A DNA stretch of 64,000 nucleotides from Purshia tridentata (taxonomy: Eukaryota > Streptophyta > Magnoliopsida > Rosales > Rosaceae). The stretch is from assembly GCA_003254885.1 (NCBI GenBank), contig QANT01008595.1, positions 1 through 64,000 of the forward strand, in the 5' to 3' direction. The notes under the pieces are model-generated. The model worked only from the letters and a program-made list of their open reading frames with translations. It was not told the origin of the DNA and did no database searches. Shown piece by piece: positions 21,384 to 31,752 of this stretch; the stretch's first letter is position 1; the number at the start of each line of letters is the position of its first letter. The position numbers and the translations under genes are program-made.

Positions 21384-22290
21384 GCACAACCACAAGAGTG
21401 GCATGCACTAAGAGGGCTTTTGGTTGGTCTGAACATTTTTGCTGTTTTTCTATTGGTATCACACTGACCCATTTTCTTCTAGGACGACATTCAATGTCAT
21501 TGTATTGGATTAAGAATGTGGAAATTTTATTTGTAATTATTGTATATATGAACCAGAGGATGAGAGCGATACAAATCCAAATAGGCAATTTCGGGAAATA
21601 ATGTAATGAAATTGTTTCACCAATCACAAATGAATATTGGAGTGTTTGAATTTGTAATGGAAATTACTGTTTCTGTCACTATACTTTTTTCTTTTTTTGG
21701 TGTTTTGACTAGGCCACTGGGGGCACAACACAAGATACCTAAATATATATACTTTTTCTTTCTAAGTTTTGTCTAAGACTGATGAAAACAAAAAAAGAAT
21801 AAATCAGATAAAGAAAATAAAAAACTAAGCATATATCAAAATAATAATAAAACAGATAAACTCTGCACTAAGTATGAATCACCATTTAAGCTTCACATAT
21901 GCTAAAGAAGAAAGCCCTCATCTAGCTTTCATTTTCACATTGGTCAACAAGTTAGAATCCTTCACAACCTAACCAACTCATTTGCCCACTTCTAAATCAC
22001 ATATGATTTTGAAGAAACCCATTCGATCCACATGTTCAGCCTAAATGAAGCTTGAGCTGATGCATTTGAAAGTGAAATCCAATTGCCAGACTCATGGTTG
22101 ATGCACATATCCACATAGTCTAACCACACCCCAAAACTGCTGCTCCTAGATTGTAATTTAAACACCCCATCCTTAGTAGACCAACGCACTAAGTTACTCC
22201 TGATGAAAAACCGAGTTGAAAAACAGTACCTCCGTCAAGTTGTTACAGATGGTAGCAATGGGCTATTCCAATAGATAACAAGGGCTTCAA

Positions 22291-23489
22291 GTTTGAATGA
22301 TGAGGTATGACTTACGAGACACTCTGCAAAAAAAAAAAAAACATTTTTTTAACTCTAAGTCGCTATATAAAGATCATTTTTGCAAAAAATTAGGTAAATC
22401 GAAAACTATTAAGACATCTAATATGAGAGAATAAATAGACGAACGTACATATTCTATAAACACTTGAAATGATGACCCTTTAATTAAATGGTTAAACGAG
22501 TTCTGATTTGTCTAAATTTTTGCAAGAATAATCTCGTATAAAAACTTGGCAAATAAATGGCTTTGATCATCGAATTACAATGTAGGGTGTGTCCCACACA
22601 CAAATTCTATATACAAAACTCATTGTTCTTTAACATAGGTATTTCTATGATATTTTGTCATTTTTAAGCTAGTTTTACAAGATTCAACATATTAGAGTAT
22701 ATGGTTCTATATTTTAGGGTATAAAATAATCATTCGAGATTATATTTTAGATTTTTAACTCTCGAAATTTGGGCAACAGCAAGTCTTTTCTTGTCAAACA
22801 ATAATCGATGTCATTGAATCTCATATCCTTATTAGTTTGTTAGACAATTTGCAAGATCAAACAATATGGCCTCATTTGATTGCTAGGATTGGACTGAATT
22901 AGAAAAGATAAATAACAAATTCATGTATATTTGAAGCAAAAATTTCTAACTTGAGAAAATAAGATGAGAATAAAATGAATAAATTATAAAGAAAACTTAT
23001 TCCTTCCAATTCCTTCAAAATAGTAGGAATTAACAAAGATAACATTTTCCTCATAGCTAAACCATTTTCATTGCATCTTCGTCCTTTAAGTTAAAAAAAC
23101 ATTCTCCATTTTTTTCCTTAAATACACATGAATTTGCCATTTATTATTTCTAATCCAATATTAGACGCCAAACGAGGCCTGCATGTATACAGTATATTGA
23201 AAATACAAGGATTTGCATGTGATTATATTATATATGAATGGTTGAAACGCATTTCCCCCGACTCGATCTCAATATATCTCACTATACATATCTCAACCGC
23301 TATACATTTCAGTACTCTTTAGAACCGCGCCACCGTATACGCATACATGTATATAAGTTTAATTTTGTAGATCATTTCTGGAGTTGAACAAAAGGAAATT
23401 TGTAAAACATGTACTAACATAGTATCCATCTGTAAAAAGGTGACCGATCAATTTAGCAAGACATATAGTATAGTGGTGCCTAGCTTTTT
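22291..23489. other. Spacer between the two duplicated C2 segments
   Basis: 1.2 kb of AT-rich DNA not shared between the duplicates. No gene, RNA or transposon ends were recognised. Confidence 0.45.
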
Positions 23490-23848
23490 GTCTACAAGAC
23501 TAGTACAACATGTTATGAAGAAATCAAATGAGATCTTGCAGTGGAAGAACAACCCACATAGCATTAACATTAATGTAAACCCAACAGCACTACTGTTTCA
23601 ACTTGCAAGGGTCGTCCTTGAAAATCCAGCTCTTCAAGAATCTAAAGGGTCTTATAATAAGACATCATAATCTTCAACACAATCTTTCGTGATTCCTTAA
23701 TCCCCATTATGAAGCATAAAACATTATAATATTACAACTCAGATCTTGTGTTAGCATATACTCCCTTATCCTATTATTAACCTACTTACGGATCAAAGAT
23801 GCTCCCTAAAAAAGCAATGCCACCTTCCCACTAATATCCGATACACCA

Positions 23849-23855
23849 TATATAA
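23849..23855 (+). promoter_or_regulatory. TATA box of C2 gene 2
   Basis: TATATAA lies 83 bases before the ATG at 23938 and corresponds to the TATA element of C2 gene 1. Two TA dinucleotide steps of copy 1 are reduced here. Confidence 0.5.
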
Positions 23856-23937
23856 CCCACTAGCCACACTACCACTCTTCACCAAAAAATCCATTAACTC
23901 TCTGTATCTCTACCCATAACTCTCAAACACACAGACA

Positions 23938-24537
23938 ATGGGTCCATCACAGTTTTCTTCTCTTAGCTGTGAATTGAGGATCATACAAGCAAAAAACATT
24001 GAGTTCAAGACCACAGGAAACCTGTTTGTTAGATACTATCTTTCTTCATGGAACAAGAAGGTTAGGCTAAACACCAGAGAAATCTCCACAAAGTCTAACC
24101 ATGTTTGGAATGAGTCCATCTCCTTGGAGTGTTGTGGAACCCAGAACTCCATGGACAACAGCCTAAACCAAGAAAGTGTGGTTTTCGAGCTCCGGTGGAG
24201 GAGCACTGTGCTGGTTTTTGGCAGAATTGGGGGGTCACAACTCTTGGGCAGGGCAGAGATTCCATGGAGAGAAGTCCTAGAGTCACCAAACATGTTGTTG
24301 GACAAGTGGGTCCCAATGGTTTCAACAAGTACAGGGCATGGTCTTGAAGGTGTCAAACCACCTAAACTACAAGTAGGCATCAAGGTTCAAGTTCAATCAC
24401 TTGTGAAGGTGGAGAAGAGAAGGCAGAGACGGGCGAAAAAGTGGGATGAGTGTGGTTGTGAAGATGGGCACGGTCACGGTTGCACTTGTTCAGATTATGA
24501 TCTTTTTGCACTAGCAGCTGCAGTGGAGGCTTTTTAA
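23938..24537 (+). CDS. C2-domain protein with Cys/His-rich C-terminal tail, copy 2
   Basis: An intronless 199-residue paralogue of the gene at 20784. By eye I count 20 amino-acid differences, so the pair is about 90% identical. Changes cluster in the loops (N25T, G38W, P92L, L94F, E120L) and in the basic linker. The last 31 residues, including CGCEDGHGHGCTCSD and the terminal DYDLFALAAAVEAF, are identical, which points to selection on the tail. Residue 2 is Gly, giving an MGPSQ start, but the pattern does not fit the N-myristoylation consensus well because position 6 is Phe. As in copy 1, the classical calcium-binding Asp residues are missing. Both copies have intact frames and promoters, so neither looks like a pseudogene. 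Exact molecular function is unknown. Confidence 0.85.
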   Translation: MGPSQFSSLSCELRIIQAKNIEFKTTGNLFVRYYLSSWNKKVRLNTREISTKSNHVWNESISLECCGTQNSMDNSLNQESVVFELRWRSTVLVFGRIGGSQLLGRAEIPWREVLESPNMLLDKWVPMVSTSTGHGLEGVKPPKLQVGIKVQVQSLVKVEKRRQRRAKKWDECGCEDGHGHGCTCSDYDLFALAAAVEAF

Positions 24538-25908
24538 GCCCAACCAGAGGATTGCTCTGTTATCACACTGACCCATTATCTTCTAGGACTTAAATGGTAC
24601 TGTACTGGATTAAGAATGTAGAAATTTCTAAGTGTATATATGAACCAAAAGATGAGAGAGATACAATCCAAATAGGCGATTGGGGAAGTTATGTAATTAA
24701 ATTGTTTCACTAATCACAAATGAATACTGGAGTGTTTGAATATTTAATGGCGATTGACTGCTTCTCATTTTTCTCAAAGCATAATATTGTCCTTGTTTAT
24801 GTATCACTACTCTTTTTTGTATTCTGAGTAGGCAACTGTGGCACAATATGGGAACAAAATGAGATACCAAGTCCTTTTCTTTTTTTAAATCTTTTCTTTC
24901 TAACTGTTTTCTGAGACTAATGAAAAGACAAAAAAAAAAATGTGAAGAAATATCAATAAACTATCATTTATCAAAAGATAATAAATAAATCATCACTTGA
25001 GCTTCACATACGCAAAGAAGCCCTCATTTTCACATTGCAAGATCATGGATTCTGAAACTGCTAGGTCAACAGTTTAGCATCCTTTATAACATCACCAATT
25101 CATATCATTTACCAAAAATAAATAAGTAAATAAATAACCACGGAAGTATGTACGAGTTATCACCTGAGCTTCACATATGCCAAAAGAAGAAGCCCACATC
25201 TAGCTGTCATTTTCATATTGCAAGATGATGGACTGCTTGGTCAACAGTTTGGCATCCTTCATAACATCAGCAATTAATTTCTCCACTTCTAAATCACATA
25301 TGATTTTGAAGAAATCCATTCCACATACTTCCATGTTCAGCCTAAATATCAATCTAATTGCATTGTGCAATCCAATTGCCACACTCATGGTAGGATGCAC
25401 ATCTCCACAGAGTCTAACCAGAGCCCAAAATGGCTGTCTTAGATTGTATTATAAACACCCCATCGTTAGTAGACCATGGCACTCTGATTAGTTGTTCTGA
25501 ATCCATGATAAACTGTTAGCAAACTCAGAACGACTTTCAAGTTACTCCAGATGGAAGCATTGGGATATTCCAATAGATAAACAGGCATTGCGAGATTGTT
25601 ACTTGATCAAAATCCACCAAAAAATTTTGAGTAAATACCATGAACTTTCTAGGCTCTGAACAACAAGAGTCTAGAGCATTAAGAAGAGGGAAAAGCCATG
25701 CAACTGACAAGATGACTTGGTTACAAGCATTTACGATTGTCTCTTATCTTCTCTTCGAGTGCATATACCTATGAGTGCCCTGAGTTCTATAACGGTCTCC
25801 AATAAATTTTAAGACAGGTGGAATCATAGAAGGTTTGTGTTACGAACCCTTGTAGGATGGAAAGATTTATTCTGCAATCAGACTCACAGTGACATTTCCG
25901 AAGTTCAT

Positions 25909-27678
25909 TTATGTTTGCTGCATTTCCTTAATAATAACATTTTTTGACATTAGGCCTCTCTCAACCATATGATCCCAAAATAAACGTATGATGTCATTAT
26001 CACTGGCATAAGACGCACTGAAGGATCTATAGATCTTGCGTGTTACCATCAACCTCCTCTTGTACATTTCATCTAACATCACTGAAACTACACTTGACTT
26101 TCCTGCTTTCAAGTAAGCATATGCTAGACTAGTATAAACAACACTGTCTCCTGATATACCCTTCTCTTGCATAATACTGAAAACCTTTTCAGCACCATCA
26201 ACTCTTTCTTGTTTACATAACCTTCTTATTAAAGCCCTGTACAGTGAGACATCAACACAAAGACCTCTTCTAACAAACTCATCTGGTAGTCCTATAACTG
26301 CTTCTTCACTCCCTTTGTTGCAATAACCATCTACAATCCATGTATAGGTGCAATAACTGGGGGAAAATCCTGCGTCAAGCATGCTAAATAAAAGATCTTT
26401 AGCACTGTCCATCTCTAGCACCTTGCAAAATCCATGAATGAGTGCTTTATATGTAAACTCATCCAGCTGCAATCCAGCTGCCAACATCCTGTCCTTCACT
26501 TTCACTGCAGACCTCATATCTCCTATCTTGCAATAAGCATTAATCAATGTGTTACATGTAACATTGTCAGGCTCAACTTTCCTTTCACTCATTTCATTCA
26601 AGAGTTTATTTGCATCCCTCATCCTGCCTTCTTCGCACAACTTGCGGAGAATTGAATTATAAGTAACAACTCCAGGATACAACCCCTTATCCTTCATAAC
26701 CTCACACAACCTTAAAGCTTCTTCCAGGTCATTCACTCTACAATACCCATCAATTAATGTGGTGTAAGTTACATGATTAGGAATTGAACCCTTGATTTCG
26801 CGGAAAAGTTTCACAGCTTCCCTCATCCTACCTTCTCTACAAAACCCATACATGAGAGAATTGTAAGTAACCATATCAGGACTAACTCCTGCTCTTCCCA
26901 TTCTAGCTTGTACAGACAAAGCTTCATAGTGCATACCCCTTTTGCAATACAGCGATATCATCGTATTATAGGTGAAAATATCAGGAAAGATGCACTTCAA
27001 TTCCATTTCACTCATCAAGCTTTCTGCCTTCTCTATATCCCCAGACTTGCAACAAGCATGAAGCAACACATTGTATACATGAACATTCGGGACAACCCCG
27101 GCCTGGATCATCTTCTTGTAAACTTTCCATACCATATTAGTCCACCTATCTTTAACCAAAGAATTCAATAACACAGTACAAGCATGTAAATGAGGCTTAA
27201 ACCCATGTACCCTCATGTGCTCCAAAACCTGAATTGCATCTTGGGTCATCTTAGAATTAGCATAAAATATCATAAGCCAACTCAAAACATGTGCATTGAC
27301 ATCTGGGTCATCTTGGGTCGGAACCAAAGCATTCAAAACCGACGGTGATGACAAGAAATCCTTGAGGGCAATTTTTTCAAGCAATTGCTGTGCAGGTTTA
27401 AAGTGTCTGTGCTTAGTGAGGATTTGAACCATGCTCCAAGAGCATTGCAAGGAGTGCTTGTAAGTGGGTATTGTTTCAACCCATTTGAAGAAAGCCCATG
27501 AAAGAGAAGGACCATAGCCATAGAGTGAGAGTTGTAGGAGTACCTGGTGAATGGTAGCTGTGCTGAGACTAGAACCAACCTTGGGTTTCAAGAGGTTGTT
27601 CCACTGACCCTTTACTACAATTGCGCAGAGACTCTGAATGAATTGGGTCTCACCAGTCAATGAAACTAAAACAGCCAT
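25909..27678 (-). CDS. P-class pentatricopeptide repeat protein, At5g38730-like
   Basis: An intronless gene for 589 residues made almost wholly of 35-residue PPR motifs, about eleven, from near residue 160 to the C-terminus. Repeats such as PDIFTYNTMISLYCKRGMHY, PDMVTYNSLMYGFCREGRMR and VTYTTLIDGYCRVNDLEEA carry the residues used for base-specific RNA recognition. There is no E/DYW extension, so it is P-class and acts in RNA processing, stability or translation and not itself in editing. The N-terminal segment (SLCAIVVKGQWNNLLKPKV, then LSWAFFKWVETIPTYKHSL) matches what I recall of Arabidopsis At5g38730. The start is the first ATG of the frame. Organelle targeting is expected for the family, but no clear transit peptide is evident by eye. 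The right-hand neighbour starts more than 2 kb away on the other strand. Confidence 0.93.
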   Translation of the reverse strand: MAVLVSLTGETQFIQSLCAIVVKGQWNNLLKPKVGSSLSTATIHQVLLQLSLYGYGPSLSWAFFKWVETIPTYKHSLQCSWSMVQILTKHRHFKPAQQLLEKIALKDFLSSPSVLNALVPTQDDPDVNAHVLSWLMIFYANSKMTQDAIQVLEHMRVHGFKPHLHACTVLLNSLVKDRWTNMVWKVYKKMIQAGVVPNVHVYNVLLHACCKSGDIEKAESLMSEMELKCIFPDIFTYNTMISLYCKRGMHYEALSVQARMGRAGVSPDMVTYNSLMYGFCREGRMREAVKLFREIKGSIPNHVTYTTLIDGYCRVNDLEEALRLCEVMKDKGLYPGVVTYNSILRKLCEEGRMRDANKLLNEMSERKVEPDNVTCNTLINAYCKIGDMRSAVKVKDRMLAAGLQLDEFTYKALIHGFCKVLEMDSAKDLLFSMLDAGFSPSYCTYTWIVDGYCNKGSEEAVIGLPDEFVRRGLCVDVSLYRALIRRLCKQERVDGAEKVFSIMQEKGISGDSVVYTSLAYAYLKAGKSSVVSVMLDEMYKRRLMVTRKIYRSFSASYASDNDIIRLFWDHMVERGLMSKNVIIKEMQQT

Positions 27679-29843
27679 GTGAAAGCTTCCGAAAGAATGA
27701 GCTTTTGTTCTTGTCTACTCGCGTTCATTCATCTCCAACTGAGAAGAATTGAAAAGAGCAAAACTTTTGGATGGAGGGGAAAGAGAAGTTTTCCAAATAG
27801 TTTTGGTGTTAAAAAGAAAAGTTCCCAAAATGAAAACTACTACTGTAGGTTTGGTTTGGATTTGGAACTCTGGATCAGTCTCAATTTATGATCTTGTGAG
27901 AAAGCTAATTAATCTAAACCTTGTTCGGGAATTAAGAGGACTTTTTTTGGTCGAATTTTCACTCAAAGTTGTTCAAGCAAAGCAAGATAAATATTAAATA
28001 AATGAACTATGTAATTGATATTCTCGTTTTCAAGCATACCAATCATAAATATTTAGCATTAGTTTTCTAGTTGATCATCCAAAATTAGCATATTTTTTAG
28101 TCGAGAATTCCAAGTGATTTGTGGTTGGGATGATTAAATTTCCATATACACTTATATGCCATTGTTATAGCTAAAATGTCTCCCCAACGTGGACGACCTA
28201 GATCAACTACAACATGTCTCGTAAAGCAAGGTTTTCGATTTTTGGCGTGAGCGTGGGGGTGCCACTATTCAGCCTTGAGTAGTTGGATAAATAAATAAAC
28301 TGTGTAATGCATCAAATGAAATATTTAATTTCAAACAAATGACTACGTGTCTACGTGATAGGAAATAAACGGAAAATCTATTTAGATTCTTCTTTTGCCT
28401 AGAATTAACTAGGACTTTAAACATAAATGGACCCAGATAAATAAATAAAATAGCAATAAGACTTTAATTGAAAACTAATGAAAAATAACATTAATATCAA
28501 CTTGATACCAAGAGGTGTTGTTGGTAGAGCTAAAAGACAAGGAAATAGAAATAAACATAAAAGAAAATTAACAACTACAAATAAAAGTTTTAAGAAACTA
28601 TGAAAACTAAAATATTGAAAGACCTTGATAGTAAAAGTTTTTGGGTGCTCGGTCTGAATTGATTTGTTTGTTGTAGGGGTTGTGTGTATAGAGAGATACC
28701 CAAAATTCCTTGTAAGCTTTCTTTTATAGTAATCTATATTGTTTAGCCCCAAGAGTTTTAATAGAATACAGCCACATGTTTGATCAAAATGACTTGTGTT
28801 TAAGTGTTGAACAACTGTCCATGAGCTAGAAATGAACTCAGATTGATTAGCTTTGCAACGAGTTCGGCTAATGTCCGGCCGAGGAAACACCCCAAAAGCT
28901 CTGCCGACAGCTTATACGGTGTGATGTTGATCTTATAAATTACTTCATTACATTTTGATATCTCATGTTTGTCTCATGCATGGTTAGGTAGTGTTTAATA
29001 ATAGTCATGTTATCTTGAGTCGACTTACACAGATTGTGAGCTAAAAGTCTAAAAATTTAAGACTAAACTTTTTTTATTTTAAACCTAACACATCATTAAT
29101 TTATACTATTACGTATTACCATTTCAATGTGCATATTGAGACAATTGAAGTGCAGCTCAAGACATATAATGATGCAAGATAAACTTTGAAATATCAAAAA
29201 ATTTACCAATTTTTAACACTAACAAAACCATAATGTGGTTCGATATTTATTTAAGGACTCAAATAATAAATATTAATAACTGAAAGTAAAGATAGTAATT
29301 TTATTCGTATAATAACCATTAAACAAGTTCATCCTATCAAAATTAAAGTTACTTGGATTAGATATTAATCTAGTTCGTTTAGTCTTACAATTTATCATGC
29401 CATATATGTTAAGTGGTGATGAAACCAAAACTTGCTGACTTTCTTATAAATTGTCACTTATTTTTTTAGTATATACAAATTCGTTTAGTCTCATATAATT
29501 TAGTATATATATACTAGTTCGAGTTTTGTTATAAATGGTCGCATCTGAGATTATTAGTTTTAAAAAAAATTGGTACCACTCACTTGTGTAGTTCTATCTA
29601 TCTACGAAAGTACGTATACAACCTAATATTTTCGAGACACGTGTCTCTTTTTAAAATTTTAGTGGTTTGCATGTTGCAACATTTGAGATCTTTCTCTTCT
29701 CTTGTTTCGAAAATGACAAAAATGTTATGGCATTGGCGATCATTTACTTTACTATTTATTTATTTCCTCCTTCATTCGAAATTCAAAAAATATCTCAAAA
29801 ACCCAACCCAAAGAAAAAAAAACACAACACAGAGACAACAACA
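27679..29843. other. Intergenic between PPR and DUF4057 genes
   Basis: It contains the presumed 5' UTR and promoter of the PPR gene (minus strand) and of the DUF4057 gene (plus strand). About 28480-28870 holds a minus-strand copy of the dispersed repeat also seen near 15590 and 18860 (shared phrases around CTTTTATAGTAATC and a GTTGTGTGTRTxGAGAGA core). The 157-codon minus-strand frame inside it has no family features and is not called. The remainder is AT-rich with nothing recognised. Confidence 0.4.
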
Positions 29844-31752
29844 ATGGAGAGAAGTACACCAGTGAGAAAGACCAACTCTAGAGACACTGCCGATCTGTTG
29901 ACCTGGAAAGAGGGTCAACGCTCCGACTCTCCCGCCACCACGTCCTCCAACCACCGTTCTCATCAGGTTACACTTTGTAGTCAATTTCTTCTTTCTTTTC
30001 TTCTTTCTTGCTTAATTTGAGGTTGCTAATTAAGCTCACCACGTGGTGCATTTTTTTTTCAGCCTTCAGATGGAATCAGCAAGGTGCTCCATGGAGGTCA
30101 GATCACTGATGAGGAAGCTCATAGTCTCAACAAAAAGTAAGATCTGTTTTCTGATCGATGTCAGATCTAGTAATGCATGCTTCATTATTAATTTCTTATG
30201 TTTTCTGCAATACCCATTAGTCTGCTCAATTCATCAAGCAAATTGAGCTGAAAATTTTCTGTATTTTTGACCAGGAAATGCTTGGTTTGATTATTGTGTA
30301 CGCATGCATGAGTGAAAGCCATTTGCAGTATACAAAATAGTTTTCTTTGTTTCAAGTTTACCCAACCCATCTTAGATCCACAAAATATCAGTACTTTATG
30401 TATATGGTGGTTCATAGTTATTGTATATCCAGTGGGTCCAGCTCCAATGTTAGAGAGTTCACTCAATTCAAAGTAAGAGTTCTAGTTGTAGATTTGTAGA
30501 AAGTTAAGCATTCAACCCAAAACTAACTTTAGCAATGGTTGGAGAGACCTGTGATATTATAGATTGTAACACAAAGTCTTTCATTTTCGACGTGAGATAT
30601 TCTCTTAACACCAACATCCCCGCTTCCTTAGAACAGAAAATTAAATGGTTATTGTATGTGTAGCGAAGGGATGCTGGAATGGTTTGATCATTTCATGTCC
30701 TACTTAATTTCAGGAAGCCTTGTTCAGGGTATAAATTAAAGGAGATTACTGGAAGTGGCATATTTGCAGCCCGTGGCAACAATGCTGCACCAGAATCTGA
30801 TGCTAACAACAAAACAGGGCTGCGTGTTTATCAGCAAGCACTCAATGGAATTAGTCAAATATCATTCAGTGTTGATGAACATGTCACACACAAGAAGCCT
30901 ACCTCCGTTCCTGAGGTAGCAAAGCAGCGTGAATTGAGTGGAACATTGCAATCCGACTTGGATTCAAAGTTGAAAAAGAATATATCAAATGCCAAGTCCA
31001 AGGAGCTCACTGGAAATGACATCTTTGGTCCTCCTCCTGAAATTGTGCCTCGATCAATTGCTGCTGCTCACACCCAGGAAGCTAGAGAAACCAAAGGCAT
31101 GGGGGAACCTGCACCGCGAAATCTACGCACATCTGTCAAAGTTTCAAATGTGAGTTCACTGTTTCTTTTTGTTTCTGTGAATGAACTTATCATGTCTTCA
31201 TTTGGCTTGTCCAATTTTGATAATTTGGTTAATTAGGAACTACAACACTTGTTCAAATTGGACCTTCATAAATATAGTTTTGAGCTATGCACTTGAGGGG
31301 CAATGTTCTCTGGTCAAAGAGGAACATATTGTCCAGATTGATAGCATGACAACATATCCTGCTGGAAAGGTGTTTTCTTGTAACACAGAATGATATCACT
31401 CTGCTGGCTAATGTTAGACTATATAGTAAGAGAACATTTTTCGACAATCCAGTATTGATCTTTAGTTTTGTTCATGCAGCCTGCTGGAGGTCAGAGCAAA
31501 ATCATGTTCAGTGAGGAACCTGTTGTCAAGTCTGCAAAGAAAATACATAACCAGAAATTTGCTGAGCTGACGGGAAACAATATATTTAAGGGCGATGTTC
31601 CTCCGGGATCTGCTGAAAAGCCATTAAGCACGGCGAAGCTGAGAGAAATGAGTGGTAGCAACATCTTTGCTGATGGAAAGGCAGCATCCAGAGACTATCT
31701 AGGTGGTGTCCGCCAGCCCCCTGGTGGAGAGAGCAGCATTGCCTTGGTTTAA
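29844..31752 (+). CDS. DUF4057 family protein, four coding exons
   Basis: Exons 29844-29966, 30063-30136, 30714-31149 and 31480-31752 join in frame across GT-AG introns to give 301 residues, the usual length of the family. It begins MERSTPVRKTNSRDTADLLT WK, the family signature, and resembles what I recall of Arabidopsis At4g39860 and At1g35780. The protein is hydrophilic and probably disordered. A motif E-[LIM]-[TS]-G-[SN]-x-I-F recurs four times (residues 76-83, 163-170, 240-247 and 267-274), with a partial copy ELSG at 139-142, so it is built from degenerate repeats of short linear elements. No catalytic domain, signal peptide or membrane helix is seen. Molecular function is unknown. An AATAAA lies about 35 bases past the stop. 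Intron 2 (577 bp) is the longest. Confidence 0.88.

Larger units (their letters stand above)
20310..22290. repeat. Segmental tandem duplication, copy 1
   Basis: This segment aligns with 23490-25590 from well upstream of the C2 gene (shared GAAATGAGATCTTGCAGTGG) through the C2 gene and its 3' UTR to a distal end (shared GGGATATTCCAATAGATAA-type sequence near 22260/25565). The two coding starts are 3154 bp apart. Promoter and 3' UTR came along with the gene, so both copies may be expressed. Past the C2 stop this copy holds its 3' UTR and non-coding AT-rich DNA. Confidence 0.8.
23490..25590. repeat. Segmental tandem duplication, copy 2
   Basis: Counterpart of 20310-22290; see that entry for the shared landmarks. 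Copy 2 is slightly longer because of insertions in its 3' half (for example a repeated CACCTGAGCTTCACATA phrase near 25010 and 25160). Confidence 0.8.

Noticed and set aside
21992-22189. Minus-strand frame downstream of C2 gene 1 with a decayed equivalent near 25200-25450
   Set aside because: The copy in the duplicated segment is broken by stops and no family was recognised; it is most likely non-coding DNA shared by duplication, although a dead ancestral gene is possible.
28417-28890. 157-codon minus-strand frame
   Set aside because: It falls in a dispersed repeat also seen near 15.6 and 18.9 kb; the composition is Phe/Leu/Ile-rich without motifs.
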